From assembly GCA_949752745.1 (NCBI GenBank), contig OX457027.1, positions 58,098,053 to 58,162,052 of the forward strand: a DNA stretch of 64,000 bases, in the 5' to 3' direction. Source of the DNA: Protula sp. h YS-2021 (lineage: Eukaryota > Annelida > Polychaeta > Sabellida > Serpulidae). The stretch's first letter is position 1, and each line of letters starts with the position of its first letter. Of this stretch, positions 10,798-25,139 are shown in pieces. The translations under genes and the position numbers were made by a program. The notes below the pieces were generated by a model. It was not told the origin of the DNA. It was given only the letters and a program-made list of their open reading frames with translations, and searched no databases.

Positions 10798-13700
10798 ATG
10801 AAGCTGTTGTCCTTGGAGATATTGTCTTGCTTCTGTTTGGCAATTATGTGTAGCGAAGGATTTTCAGCAGTCACTGAGCCACAAGTAAATTGAAAAAATT
10901 ATTACTTACTCAGTTTAATTGATTTACATCTAAATGAAATTGTTTACCTTATTTGTAAATCAAAGGAAAAGTTAACTAATATATATATCGAATATACAAA
11001 TAAGTTATGTTAACGCTCTATATAAGAAATGCCATCATAATAAAACTTCAAGACCTTTTTCAACAAATCTACCGCTTATAATTTTTAGATATAGTTTGTA
11101 ATATTATGGTGAAGAAACATACCTGACAATATATGACATGTTTAACTTTACATGTTCTTTTATTGTGATATCATTCCAGAAATTAAATGACGGTTTATTG
11201 CTTTGTTATGCGTACATGAGAAAGGCCATGAACGTTTCTTAGTCATTAAAAACGATACAGAGAACAAACATGGTATACATACGCTTATGTAAGGATTAAG
11301 GGGGAGGAAGGGCAGGAAGGTGGGCAGAAATTTGCCCGCTGGTAGAACTTGATCTAACTATTCCCTATGCTGAATGGTTACGGTTGCTGAATAAAGCGTG
11401 AAAAGGGTATTTTATATATAGCAGCAACCCACTCGAGGGTAGGCACTTGGCCAATGAGCACAAAGCGCAACGCGTAGTGGAATGGCGATATGGCGAAAAA
11501 CGTCTGGGGTGGGCATCGCGCGTGTTCTTGTCCTGAATCTAGAGTGCGGAAAGTTTGTCAATCATGAGCCCAGTTTACAGGGTTGTTTCAACCGATTTGA
11601 AGCCAGGAAAAATTTTGCCATGAAGCATACGCCTGGAACCGTTTTAAGCGAAAAGAAACAAACTTTATTTTATTCACTACAATGGCAGCTTTCGGTAGTG
11701 ACAGTCCTTCACTTCATGCACTATTCTATATGTTGCTTAGATATGCTACCGCGTAAATTTTAAAGTTAACATGAACTGCAATTTCAAAACCGGTTATTCA
11801 CTGCGGTGCTGAGTGACTGTTACACATTTTCTTTCAAACCTTTCAAAGCCGATCTCTCGATAACTTACAAAATGGGGTTTTCTATTTATTACATTCTCTA
11901 TTACATTGTGTGTTGAAAGGCATTTCTGTCAATGTGGTAAGCCTTCATTTCAATTGAAATTAATACTACAGAATTGCGTTTGTGCATTCAGCTCCAATAT
12001 TGCAAATATTAAGTTTAAAGTATAAATTATACTTCCAATGCAATTGCAGTCTGAATTGCACTTCGACTCAGGATTAATGTACATGGGATCTCGCGAAGCG
12101 CTTTCCATATTAGCCAATTATATTCCCGTATTTTGTATAGATTTTTGTTTTACGGACTGCAGAAAGTCTCGTTTGCAAAGCTTTGAGTTTTGTAATGAAG
12201 TCGAATGGGTGCGATACTGGTCGTCTGATTCAAAGACATTTCAAAGACATGAAAATGAATTAAAAATTCGGTTTCAAAGAAGAAAATTACATAAATTCAA
12301 AAGGGAAGTACGAAAAGGTGATAAAGGAGTTATTTGAACAACAGAGAGAAATTAATAAATGCTGTGCAATGTTATATTCTATAGTACAATAAAGTCCTGA
12401 TGTTCGTTGATGTGCAAAAATGACCAAAATTGTTTTTCCTTTAAATAGATCCTAATTGCTGCGATGTCATTATTTGGTTTTGGCAAAGACTTTGAACGTT
12501 TAAAGTTTTTAAGTTACAGTGCAATCATACCTTCTGTCTGAGTATTCTTGCATCACAGACTCAATTCAGGCAATGAAACTTCCAAAGAATACTTTTTACT
12601 GCAGTAAGTGATGTCGAAAACGCCGATCAAAGCATTTCAGTTTAACTCTTTTATTTTTGGGGCACAAGACCAGACTAACTATAAGGAGCCTGACTTTTTT
12701 CAGGCAATCTGACTGAGTTTGACCATCTATAGAGCCTGGTATTTTCAGGGTGACAATAAATAGCCTGATTATAGCCATGGCCTGCAAAAAATATATTAAA
12801 ATATTTTTCTCTGACCCACTAAAATTGTTTCATATTCAAAGGGTCAAGACGACAGCATAATAAATACTGCATGGAAAATCGAAGATGTGCTCGATTACCA
12901 GCAGAAGGCGATTAGAGACCTGCAAATAGCTTCTATTAAACAGCAATCGATTATCAAGAATTTGCGACGGAAAACCGACACACAGAGACAGATTATTGAC
13001 AAGCTAAAGCATGCAACTTACATTCAACAGAGAGAATTGTATTTACAAAAACAGAGTAGAGAGAATATTATTGAAAAAATTGATGAGCATGGAAAGACCA
13101 TTGCAGTTCTCCAGAAAGCCAACAACGACTTGGTCAACTCTTTACAGATGCTGATGTCAAGTGAACATCACGAAAACCCAGAAACCGGTAAGGATAGATC
13201 GGCGTATTATAAAACTGTTGCGTGGGTCTCCATTTATATCGGTATTGGTATTGATTTATTCATGAAATAAAGTAGAGTAAACTATGTATCATTTGCTAAC
13301 ACGGTGCATGAGTTCATATTGTCTAAATATATTAATGTATGTAAAACAAACTAAATAAAATGTCAATAAACTTTTAAAAAATGATGATTGAACAAGAAAA
13401 CTTTTCATAAAATCTTGAACAGTTTTATGTTCTTTCACGAGTGATCCTAATAAATTGGAAGCAATTCACAGTTATTAACTTCTTAATTAAAATCCCTTCA
13501 ACTGACTTTTGTTTTGTTTTCAGCCACAAGTTTTCCTGTTGGTTTTACAGTCTACCCAGATTTGAACCGCGACTACAACGAAAGTGATAAAATCATATTT
13601 GATCTTGCATTAACAAACTTTGAATCGTGTTTTAACTTGCAAAATTCTACCTTTGCTTGTCCCTTTTACGGTGCTTACATGTTTGCCTTAACACTTATGT

Positions 13701-13921
13701 CATCCGGCGGCACTGAGACTGATGCAAGCATTGATATTAATGATTCACAGAAAGCAAGGGTTTATGCTCACGATCTTGAAGGCCACAACCAGGTTTCGAA
13801 CTTACTGATAACGGAATGCGATGTTGGGGACATTGTTTGGGTACGCAATGCACGTGAAAATGGTCGAGTATTCGGTACCACAGAGTCCACATTTTCAGGG
13901 TATCTATTAAGAGTATTGTAA
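10798..13921 (+). CDS. Secreted C1q-domain protein with N-terminal coiled coil, complete, three exons
   Basis: Exons 10798-10884, 12842-13187 and 13524-13921 (87+346+398 nt) give 276 residues. Exon 1 begins MKLLSLEILSCFCLAIMC, a classical signal peptide probably cleaved near CSEGFS. Exon 2 (about residues 30-144) is a charged, Gln/Lys-rich segment (VLDYQQKAIRDLQIASIKQQ onward) that looks like a trimerising coiled coil, with no Gly-X-Y collagen. Exon 3 encodes the C-terminal globular C1q domain of about 132 residues: FPVGFTVYPDLN at its start, ACPFYGAYMFALTLMSSGG in the middle and STFSGYLLRVL at the stop. Donors GTAAAT and GTAAGG, acceptors AAAG and TTTTCAG, phases 0 and 1. This architecture is typical of the expanded bivalve and other mollusc C1q families, secreted lectin-like recognition proteins of haemolymph and mucus. 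The ligand cannot be inferred. Confidence 0.88.
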
Positions 13922-13953
13922 AACACAGGAAGCCATTTGACAATTTGTCTGAG

Positions 13954-13959
13954 AATAAA
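13954..13959 (+). other. Polyadenylation signal AATAAA of the C1q gene
   Basis: A canonical AATAAA lies 33 bases after the stop codon, at a spacing that gives a short 3' UTR. Confidence 0.7.
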
Positions 13960-16900
13960 TCCCAATACATTGAAGATTTGTTTTATTGTTGAATCTGTGA
14001 AATATAAACTAATGCGATCTGTATCCTTTTGTTAAGCAAAAGTAATATACACTTGAAAACAAACAATTCTAATTTGTTTCACGTATGGTACTTTTTATTA
14101 AACATACACTTTTTAAGTCTTTCTTTTAAAAAATTAGAATCGTGCCAGGAACAAGTTGATATAGAAATTTAGTGTGTGGACAGACAAACAGAACTGCAGT
14201 GTATAAGTATGCCTGCATGAATTTAGCTACAGTTAGGAAGTAAAACTTTCAAACTTTGCAAACAAGGTTATATGTGCATTTGTGTGATTATGTAGTACGA
14301 TGCACTAAAATAACAAGTACAAACTTCATGTGGAAGTGAACTCGCAGTAGATAAGCTAGAAAAATTATGATTTCGTTTCAGTTGCTAGTGCTATAAATAG
14401 CCCAGCTTTTAAAAAAATGTTTTTTAACACAAGGTATGTGCTTTGCCCTTCTTAATATATACAAAATGAAGAAATACCAGATAAAGAAATTGATCCATAC
14501 AAGTTAAATTAGACAAGAACTCGAGTAAATAAGTCACTTATTTTGTTGCGTTCCGTTGCTATCTGCAGATCTCTAAATGCAGAGGCAGAATTCTATACAG
14601 AATTTACATTGTACACTATATGGGCTGGATTACCTTGGCAAATACAACCAATGGAATGCGCTGTGATATCATTCTGCGCACTAAAGAGAGGACACAGAGT
14701 TTGGTTCTAAGTGCCCTCTTTATAGATGGAACTCAGAGAACGGAAAGCAAACTGCTCTTTCAGTCTAATAACTATCACTGACCATTCGACGAGTCAAGAT
14801 TGGTTAAAAAGAGTCGTTGATAGCTGATAAAGATAGCTGAATTGAAGCAGTTCTCAGTAACTTTTTGTTAGCCTTCCTCAGATACAACTTTGTTCGAACT
14901 GGAATGTTTCGAAAACAGTGTTAATATAAACAATATAAATATAAAAATAATATGAAAAAGAACAGCAACAAAGTAAAATTGCGCGCTTGAACACACATTA
15001 AATAGTACCACGTAGTACAATGAAGCCGCTGTGACAACCATTCACTTCTGTACCCACCATATTAGCTCAATCACACAGTTTTCTCTATGCGTGCAACTGT
15101 GTGTGTGGAAACCCACCCCCTGTGCAAGCAATGTCATTATTTGAATTTGGATAAACAAACTGTACATATAAAACATTCTGTTTCCTCCATGGAGTCAAGA
15201 TTACACTATGCTCTGTACGAATAAAACGTGTACCGATGATGGAAAGATCATATGACTGATATAAGTAAGGAGCTCAAAATCGTTAAAGTGCTGCAATTGG
15301 CGTACTGATATATTAACTTAATCAGAATAAATAAAAAACGACCAATATTAACATCCTTTAGATGAAAGTAACACTGGTAAGAGTTGACTGACATCCATGA
15401 ATCTCAGTTGCTGTGAGTGGAAGACAAAGCAGCAAATGTAAGCGAAATGGGGAATCTTGTTAGCCCTTTGTTTCAAATTGTGTACCTGGACAGATTGGTC
15501 TATACATTCTCCCAGCGCTTCTCTAGCCTAAAATGCTCGCTACCCATGCCAAAAAAAGGACGTTCTCAAACATTTGAGGATAACTAGAAACAACAGGAGG
15601 TTTTAATTACTCTTATAAGTGTGTTAGAATCTGTTGGCACCAAAATGTCAGTGTGTAACATAATTAAATTCATAAAAATAAATACAAAGACGACTAAACA
15701 TAAACTGAAGTAAAACATTAATTTTTATTTATTTAAAGGTATCGAAAACTACTGCGAGATCTTCGATCGAATATGTGAGGTAAAATACTTAATAAATGTG
15801 ACAAACAAAATTGAGGAGGAAATTATCTTGATTCGATCTTGGCGTTCTGAATGCATTTATTTCTTGAATTCAAACATTTGACGCGTAATTATTCCTTTAA
15901 CTGTTACACTGTTGAGAACACATATAAATTGAAATAACAATAATTTTGAATTAATGAATCCTAGTTAGAAAATCCTCCCATGTATTTGTTTTAAATTGTA
16001 GATTAAATAGTTAATTAAAAAATGTGTATATGTAGCTCAAATAAGACATTTGATTATTTGTACTGATGTAACAGCCTGAATAACTCAGACAACTGTTAAT
16101 AACCAAACTGAATAGTAGATTCATTTACCCTGTTACATGCGATCATGTGATCTTATCAAATGTACGTTTGTGCATCTTAACTTATATTTGCATTATTTGT
16201 AGACTTTTGTGCATTTTGAAACGTATCTGTAATATGTTTTTAATATTTGAAGTTAAATGTACGTTTGGAATGAGTGATTAAGTATTAAATTATTTTGCAC
16301 ATATTCTTTATTCTGAAGAAATTAAACGAAAAATGCAGTCTGAATATCTGAACACAAACCTTACTGACACGATCACATATATCGAATAACGAATATTCGT
16401 TTTGTAATTTAATTAATGTGGTTGACATATATCATTTTATGAGGTCTATTTTTCAGACTTTTTTCCCTTTCAAAATTTTTTATCCTGAATGAACGTCTTC
16501 TCTGTCTAATATTCCATTGGTATTCTGCTAAGTGTGCCTATGCATTTCATTTTTTTTATCCTGAATGAATTTGATGTTTAATATTCAAAGACTGATTTTG
16601 TGACATCTCCACATTTTATCCTAAATGAATTTAAATGATATCTAATGGTTCAGCAATGATTGTTAATCACTGTATGTCCTGATTATACGTTTATAAACAC
16701 TGGAGTGATGATTCAAACAAACATATAGAATAAACCTTAATTTATTAAAATTAAGTTTTAAAAATAACAGGTAGGAAATAGCAAAAAAATTTAATACACT
16801 TTTAAAGCACTAAGTTCATTGAGCGACAAAATGCAGGAACACCGAATAGTCCAACTAAACACTTTCAAGGCAGCATGCTGGCCAAAAGTTACAACTGAAA

Positions 16901-17184
16901 TGGTTATCAAATTTAAGCAAATATCCTGTTAGGTAGTAAACTAATTGTCTACGAACTGCCCAAAACCAACCGAAATCTTTGGGAGAAAATTACCAGACAT
17001 ACACTGAAAAAATCCAAGAATGGTAGCAGACTAAAACTAACAGTTTTGCTGATAAAACATACTTTTAAAGAATTAAATACACATTCCTTGTTTTATTTAA
17101 ACTTTTATGGTTTTCTATTCAGTGTACTCAGAGATAGTGTAGGTTCTGTTATAAGCTGTATGTCCTGTATGCCCAAGTTCACCT
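13960..17184. other. Long intergenic stretch, no gene recognised
   Basis: AT-rich and without coding signal. Three degenerate copies of a word like TTTTATCCTGAATGAAT occur about 60-75 bases apart at roughly 16478, 16553 and 16615. Nothing else was identified. Confidence 0.5.
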
Positions 17185-19240
17185 GGCATAATAAACCTGG
17201 GGCTTATTAATACACGATCTGTAAAGTCAAAATCTGATCAGCCGATCGACTCCGTACTACAGGAGAGCCTAGATATTCTAACCATGACAGAAACCTGGCT
17301 CTCACCTGATGAGGATTTCTATGTCAAGGATATCACACCGTCAAGATATACTTGTCTATGTAAGGAACACCACAATGGCCGCGGGTGAGGAACTGCTATA
17401 TTGCGTAAGCTTTTCTTCAATCCTATAAGGATTCAATCCACAAACTATGAACCGTAAATCTTTCTACGCCCACGAGAAGACTTAAAGTTATCGTTATTTA
17501 TCGACTGCCTTCATCTCCACACCTGTTTCATTGATGATTTTACAAAACTACTTGAAAGGCATACGTTTTCTAGCGATCATTTTATTATAACGGGGGATTT
17601 CAATATATACATAGACAATCCTGATGACAGGTTTGGAGAAAAATGTTAATGTGCTTTACATGTTTTCTCTCAAGCAACGTGTCCGTCAATTTACACCCAC
17701 GGCTAGTCACATTCTAGATTTAGTAACCACTCAAGAAAATGACAGCCTTATTCAGCAAGAGCCCACAAACTCACATCGGGCCACTTTTTAATCAAATGCC
17801 ATTTGGATAATACACCAAGCAAGTTTGAATCTTCTGTTATAACCTATCAAAGAACCAGTGACATTAACATTGAACTGTTCCAATCGGATATTGTTCAGTC
17901 AAGTTTATATAAATGCGATCGAACTTTGGAAACTGTAAATACTCTGCTCGATTCGTATCACTAGACTCTTTTTGATAAACACGCCCCAATTCACCAGAAA
18001 AAATTACCCATCGACCTCGACAACCTTGGTATAACGATTCACAGAGGCGCCAAAATTGTCGAGAATTAGAGAGGAACTGGAGAAAAAACAAGCAAAGCAT
18101 TGAAATAAACAAAGCTTTCATTGATGCACAAAACGAATATTACCTCAAACTCTAGAAATCTAAATATAGCCGCTATAACAATCTAATATCTGAAAACAAA
18201 TGTGACCAAAGAAAACTGTACAAAATTGTAAATAAACAGTCTCATGAACAAAACGCAGGATAATCCCTTACATTCCCACTCTTCTAAACGTGATTTAGCA
18301 AACACTTTTGGACATTTCTTTGAAAATAAAATAGCTACAATCAGATCTGAATTTGTTAATCCTGGTGGTGCTATGAATGTGATCACAACGAAACCAATAC
18401 TGCTTACTTTTCCGGGTTTCTGAAGTGTCTCAGGAGTACGTATAACGCCTCATAGCCAGCTCTCCTAACAAATCCTGCAGTTTAGACCCGGTTCCAACAT
18501 GGTTAACTAAAAAGTGCTCAAATTAAATTTCGCAAATTATTACATTAATCAACATTATTACACTTCGCTGTTATCGTCGTCCTTTCCTGATGCCTCCAAG
18601 CAAACTATCCTAACATCCATGATAAAAAAGCGCAATTTAGATAATATACTAAAAAGCTACAGACCGGTATCAAGTCTAAGTTATGTTTCAAAATTAACTG
18701 AAAAGACTGAATCATCACATTTTGATGATTATATTGGAATGGTTTAGCGGAGGTCATGCAGTCGGGATACAGACGCTATTATAGTACAGAGACTGTCCTG
18801 GTTGTATTTTTGAAGAATGTCTCCAATCTATGGACAACAAAAAGATAATTTTGCTATGCTTGCTGGATCTTTTTGCCGCATTTGACACAGTGAACTATGA
18901 AATTTTAAGCCCTACATGGATTTGCGCCTGAACAAATCAGTGCTTTACTGAAGATTTGCAGACCCGGACGCTCACTCTGCTCTCAAGATAAACTCTTGCT
19001 AGCTTAACCATGATTCAACCTTAAACGCTATGTATATCGTATGTTCTCAGTTGCTGGACCGCTCGAACTATGGTCTGAAGAAAGTGTTTAAGTTTTTAAA
19101 AGAAAGCTCAAAACGTTTTATGTGCTAAATCTTACGTTCAACTGTGTTTTTAGTATCAACTGTTATGCGCCTGGATAGTTCTACTTACAGAGAGCCTTAC
19201 AAACAATGATATATTGATATTGATATTAACGATATTAATC
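17185..19240 (+). mobile_element. Degraded L2/CR1-type LINE (endonuclease and reverse transcriptase remnants)
   Basis: Conceptual translation in shifting + frames gives endonuclease-like pieces: LGLINTRSVKSKS and LDILTMTETWLSPDEDFY (17200-17330), VIVIYRLPSSPH (about 17490) and FIITGDFNIYIDNPDD (about 17580-17625). RT-region pieces follow: SPNKSCSLDPVPTWL (about 18460-18505), SYRPVSSLSYVSKLTEK (about 18655-18705) and a C-terminal-like block near 19080-19120. Many stops and frameshifts show that it is dead. The tail at about 19205-19240 is a GATATT-type simple repeat, as in L2/CR1 3' ends. The second LINE, at 57960-59916, is of the same broad type. Confidence 0.75.
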
Positions 19241-19869
19241 AGACAGGGTGGAGGGCATCGTTGCAAGTAATATTTTTTGTAAATAAGTATTTTGTTTAGA
19301 ACAGATAAGTATACTGATACAAAACTAAATTGACATTAATCACATAAAATATTCGTAGAGAAAATTTTAATGAGTTCAATGTATGGTTTTTTTTTTGAAG
19401 AAGGTACTAGGGTGTAATGGCAAAATAAATTACTGGGTTTTTTTGCAACTGCAACCCGACAAAATATTTCTGCAAACCCCAACGCACGCCCCCCCCCCCA
19501 AAGAAAAGAAGCTGGCTCAGGTGCAAGCATGAATTTTTAGACTTCTGATATAATCCACAGCTGTCTTCCACATAAAAGCATAAACAAATGCAAGAAATAC
19601 ACACTTATTTTGAAGCAGGTTTTATCACTCTGCAACCACGATAGCAAAACTGGCCCTACAATGAAATTCAAATATGTCTGGATCTGGAGAATAAACTGAC
19701 CTATTGATATCAGAGTAACTGCCGGTGAAAAATCATTTCTTCAGTTTAGAGTACCAGCATAACTATATTTTGACTAAAATCAAAATGTTCAAACATAAAA
19801 AAGTCAATGAAATCTTAGCTAAAACATTCCAAAGGAGCTAAAAAGAGGCCCTTTGATTATTAAAATTTT
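19241..19869. other. Intergenic spacer
   Basis: No gene found. A C-rich run near 19488-19499 is the only conspicuous feature. Confidence 0.5.
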
Positions 19870-20860
19870 TATGTGGTGACCATATGATCACCACAACTGT
19901 ATATCTCATATGTTACACTGGTGAGCATATAATTATCCACATGTTTGTAATTTGATTGTGAAACAAAAATACGGCAGTCCTATGGCAAAGAGAGTGTAAA
20001 CATATGTTTGACCACGCATAGTTAAATCTATTTGACGATGTAGCCATATATGGGATAATATATATCAACCACATTTGGTACCGCATGTTAAAGTGCGGTC
20101 TTCCTATGGTCAACAGTATCAACATATTTTTACCATACATTGTTAACGTATGTTTTCTCATATATGGTGCAAGCTTATACCATTGTACCATGAACGGTGA
20201 TCACGTGCGTGACATATGTTGACCAGATGTTGTCCATGGTAAGTGAAGATGGTTTAGCTTAGAAAATATATGATTACTAAATGGTCCATATATACCATGT
20301 ACTACATACGAAACATTTGTTAACCATGCGTTCAGCAAACCGTAACCAAAGTCAACATAATTAGACCATGTGGTAGTCACGTGTTAATAATTTGCGATGG
20401 TCTGCTTAGCGTATGTTTAGCATGCTATGAAAATATATTTGATGAAGACTACAGCTGTTGAGGATATTTAAATATCTATGGTTGATTATAAGTTTTATAT
20501 GACAATAATAACTATCTTGAGAAAGTTCAATCGCAGATAAATACATGGTTACTAAACATTTTAAAAAATATGTTTATGAAACTGCAACACTATATTGATG
20601 ATATTGTAACACTGTTTGGTTATCATGCGGTGTCCAGCATTTTTTAAAAAGCGAAGCATATGCTGTCTAGTACAACATTTCGTGGTAGTAGAACATTTAG
20701 ATTCTACTACTTGAAACTAAATGTAAGCTGAAAATATGTTGCTATGTGGTTGGTAATATGTGGTCGACATATGTTAAATGAATTGTGCCAATCTTTCTTT
20801 ATGTTGTTTGGGTGCCACATGTTGCACTTGGAGTAACCACATGGTTACTATATTTGAAAT
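19870..20860. repeat. Cluster of CATATG/GTTNACCA degenerate palindromic repeats (cluster A)
   Basis: Words such as ACATATGTTGACCA, CATATG and AACATATTTTTACCAT recur irregularly every 15-40 bases on both strands, most densely at 19870-20460. Similar clusters occur at 25140-25505, 28255-28765, 29940-30250, 35940-36450 and 47700-47790. There is no coding potential. Either an old satellite-like dispersed element or remnants of one transposon family. Confidence 0.6.
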
Positions 20861-21108
20861 TTGCCACTATAATTACTGTCATAATGACCATTATCGCAAC
20901 AACGTTATTTTTAGTTTTTGGGCACGTGATCATGACCTTTGGAGAAGAGTTTTCGAATTTTTCGGATTGTTAAAAGGAAATATTGTAATTTTTTAATTTT
21001 TTAATTACAAAAGTGCAGATTACAATAGATTAAGTAAGTACTCAAGCTATTCATGAAGGTAACGGAGATGTTTAATTGTAACAATAGCGGTTATGCTAAA
21101 GAGTTAGC

Positions 21109-21133
21109 TTCGGGTTCGGGTCCCGAACCCGAA
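21109..21133. repeat. Perfect 25-bp palindrome/hairpin
   Basis: TTCGGGTTCGGG is followed by its reverse complement CCCGAACCCGAA around a single central base. It is GC-rich in AT-rich surroundings. Confidence 0.85.
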
Positions 21134-21887
21134 ATTTTTATCAGATTGCGAACCCTAGAGAAGAATTATATGAACATTGTAAACATGCTATGAGACATTC
21201 AGGTTTTAATTTTGATTCACATACATATTTTTCAGTTGTTCTATGGCTTTAAATACACGTACATTCAAATATATTTCCTTAAAAAATATTTTAGAGGATG
21301 GATTCCAATGCATCAAGCCTAACCGAACTCCAGTTATATGTGATGCGTCGGAGTGGTAGTGCATTGGAACATGTTCGTGTACTTTCACTTCTGTCAATCC
21401 AGGACATTTGTTATATCAGGGATACGAACCCAAGAGCCGGAACATGTGTTTATTTATTTACTTTTTCAGCTATCAGCCATTGGTTGAGAATCCAATTTGT
21501 CTACATGCAAAATTTCACACTTTTGAAACTACGTCACTGTTATGACTTGTGTATCGCCTCAATATCGACAATAAAGCATTCGTACTAACTGCAAAGGACA
21601 GAGTAACTGGAAACTTATACCACCTGATCAATAGAAAGCTTATTGTAAAAAAAGAAATAATGTTATATCTTTAGTTTTTGGTCATATTGCCACAAATGAG
21701 CGCGAAAAAGAGGATATGTGCACCCGGGCATATTCTATTTTATCATGAGCGATGGGAGACACTGCAGCTCTCAAGTCATTTAGAAGCACAGAACAGAGCA
21801 AGAGGGCGTTCATTGAAACTCGCCTGCTGAGATCCAGAACCCAGTGCCAAATTTATGCGTTTGCTAATTCACCGCCACCCGTCCTTT

Positions 21888-21945
21888 CATCCTTCCTTCC
21901 TTCCTTCCTTCCTTCCTTCCTGCCTTCCTTCCTTCCTCCCTTTCT
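21888..21945 (+). repeat. (TTCC)n microsatellite
   Basis: About thirteen mostly perfect TTCC units, interrupted by single C or G changes. Confidence 0.9.
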
Positions 21946-22459
21946 CCCTCCCCCTCAGCGGTTATCTTTTCTGTTTTCGTTCAGTCTTCACCCTGTACCA
22001 GACTTGATGTATATCAGTATCTATTGGTGTCAGTTGTGTAACTTTGTAGGCAAGAATTCGGCCCGTGGTCTTTTTGCGACGCTGCTGTCGACGTATTTGT
22101 TTATAGCTTGTTGTATGAGTTAAGAATCCGCGATAACTTTTAATTCATTATCACCCTGGTGTCATCAGATTTTGTCACTCTGATCATATGATTTCTGCTT
22201 TAAAGGCAGGAGGGTCCTGTTGTATTGAAACAGCCCATCCGTAGGATGGGCCCATCCAATAACAACGAGGTATTGATTTACCCCATCTTCGTTGTTTTGC
22301 GCTTCTATAGTTTCGGTCCTTATTTGGCTATAGGAATAGCATTGTTTTTTCTTATTCCCTTAAAAGTGGGAACAAACTGCCTTGTGTTGTGAACAAGATG
22401 GGCTGTTTTAATGGTTGGTTGGTGTGGAATGGGCCCATCCTATAGCTGTAAGCCACAGA

Positions 22460-22745
22460 AATAGCACATATAGAATCAGTATGTGTCAAATCTATAGACA
22501 GATGCATAGAAATATCCCATCCATAGAAACAACACATCTGATCACGAATATGGGCCAAATCTACAGACAGTTGCATAGAAATACCCCATCCATAGAAACA
22601 AGACATCTGATCAAGTATATGGGCCAAATCTACAGACAGTTGCATAGGAATACCCTATCCATAGAAACAACACATCTGCTCAAGTATATGGGCCAAATCT
22701 ACAGACAGTTGCATAGGAATACCCCATCCATGGAAACAGCGCATG
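22460..22745 (+). repeat. 69-bp minisatellite, about four copies
   Basis: The unit contains GGGCCAAATCTACAGACAGT and CCCCATCCATAGAAACAA. Because 69 is a multiple of three and the copies lack stops, the + strand reads as a 23-residue peptide repeat (MGQIYRQLHRN...SIET) inside a 130-codon frame at 22415-22807. No family match, signal or splice context supports it as a protein, so it is annotated as a repeat. Confidence 0.85.
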
Positions 22746-22984
22746 GAAGGCCGGCAGAATTGTACCTAATGTTTGAGGCGGGACCTCAGTACCACCAGTG
22801 TTACTGAATGCTTCAAAATGCTATATTAGGCGGTTTTAAGCTGAACGAAACGCTCAAAACCAAAACAATGCTGCTCATACTGCTGCTTTGATCAAGCCGC
22901 TTCAAGGCTTTAATCACAAAGCCGATGGGAAAGGCAAAAAAAAAACGGAGTTTGTCTTTGCTGCGTAGGAGGGGGGGGGGCGGG

Positions 22985-23840
<856 letters not shown>

Positions 23841-25139
23841 TATATGCCAAAAAGAGAAATTTTGCTTCTTTTTTTCTTGAACAATTTGTGAACAGACATG
23901 TGTATTTATATATATTTTATGGAAAAAACTGTAAAATATTGAGATAAACATATATTGGGTGGGGGGGGGGGGGGCGGAAAGTTCATATGAAAAATTTGTC
24001 GGGCCCTCAGTGCCACCGGGTCCTCAGTGCCACTTCGGGACCTCAGTACCACTAGTGGCACTGAGGACCGGGTAGTGGCACTAGTACCACTCGAGCAGAC
24101 GACAACCCTTACTGAAAAATATTGTCATTGTTTCGTCAATTAACAATTTTTAACAAGAAAAAAATATCACCCAAATCTAAATATAAAACAAAATGTTTAC
24201 TGAGGCTACAGACGAAGTCCCTATGCACTGTGTTTTCCTTCACAGAGTCGTGTTTCATGGGGAGAAACTGCATGTGCTGTTTCAATAGCCTCTGTATTGA
24301 TTTAGCCCAACCATTGGATGGGCCCATACAATGATGTAGTGTTTCAATGCTGGGGTGTTTCAATGCTACAGGTCCCCAAAGAAGATTAATGACCAAGAAC
24401 GCTCACTCCTGCTATTTTGTGTAACAACAGAGATAGCTGGCCCTCTGGCGGACGCTGGTGTTTCCACATGTTAACATGGAAGGAAGCACTACAAAAAATG
24501 CTGCAAAAAAACTCATCTTACGACAATTTGTGCTGCATGGGGGTGTAATAATTCATTAATATTCTTTGAGGTCCCTTTAAGTTCCAAACCAGGTTTCGAA
24601 TCAGGTTTCGGGAAGGTCTGGACCTGATTTGGGCGAAACCAGATCTAGACCACAGTTGTGAAATTGACCCAAAATGTTCGTGAATCTTTTCCTGAGAAAA
24701 TGACATATTCTGGGAAGTGTTTAAAGAGATTATTGACAAATTTAAAACTTCGTTATGAATTGAATGATGACATAACATGGGCATTTTGTTGCGACTCATA
24801 ATAAACATCAGGTCAGTTTATTGGCATAATTATGAGCAGTCTATTGTTATATTCTTTGCTAAAAAACACCCTAATTTCCCCTAGGACCCTATTTTAATTC
24901 AGATAAAAGGTTTAAAATAGTGTATTTTGTTGTCAGAAAGTCCCCGTTGCCACGCAACTCTGGATTTTCTGACAACAGAATACACAGTTTTTCTTTTAAC
25001 TGTCAGTTATTTTCAGTTTGTGCTCTTTTTAAGCACATACTGTCATGTTTAATAAATGAACTAATGCACCAAAAATATTGTGTGTTTTTCTTTACTATCG
25101 GTCCGGATAAAGGTGAATTCTCTTGAAGAACCATGCCAC
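23841..25139. other. Intergenic region, no gene
   Basis: Includes a G-run at about 23959-23976, the inverted repeat at 24018-24071 and a GCCCAACCATTGGATGGGCC segment near 24305 akin to 22220-22260. No exon recognised. Confidence 0.5.
24018..24071. repeat. Inverted repeat GGTCCTCAGTGCCACT
   Basis: Left arm GGTCCTCAGTGCCACT and right arm AGTGGCACTGAGGACC are perfect complements around a loop of about 20 bases. Related direct words (CCTCAGTGCCAC, GGACCTCAGTACCAC) flank it, and GGACCTCAGTACCACC also appears near 22782, on the other side of the inserted transposon. Confidence 0.8.

Larger units (their letters stand above)
20861..22459. other. Intergenic region with hairpin and microsatellite, no gene
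   Basis: No supported gene. It holds the perfect hairpin at 21109-21133 and a TTCC microsatellite. The segment about 22220-22260 carries GCCCATCC words that recur in the minisatellite that follows and again near 24300-24330. Confidence 0.5.

Noticed and set aside
11482..12337. Two ORFs of 93 and 99 codons in intron 1 of the C1q gene
   Set aside because: No family resemblance, no splice signals and poor composition; taken as chance frames.
22460..22745. Possible CRISPR-like array
   Set aside because: The repeats are directly adjacent without unique spacers, and the genome is animal; it is a minisatellite.
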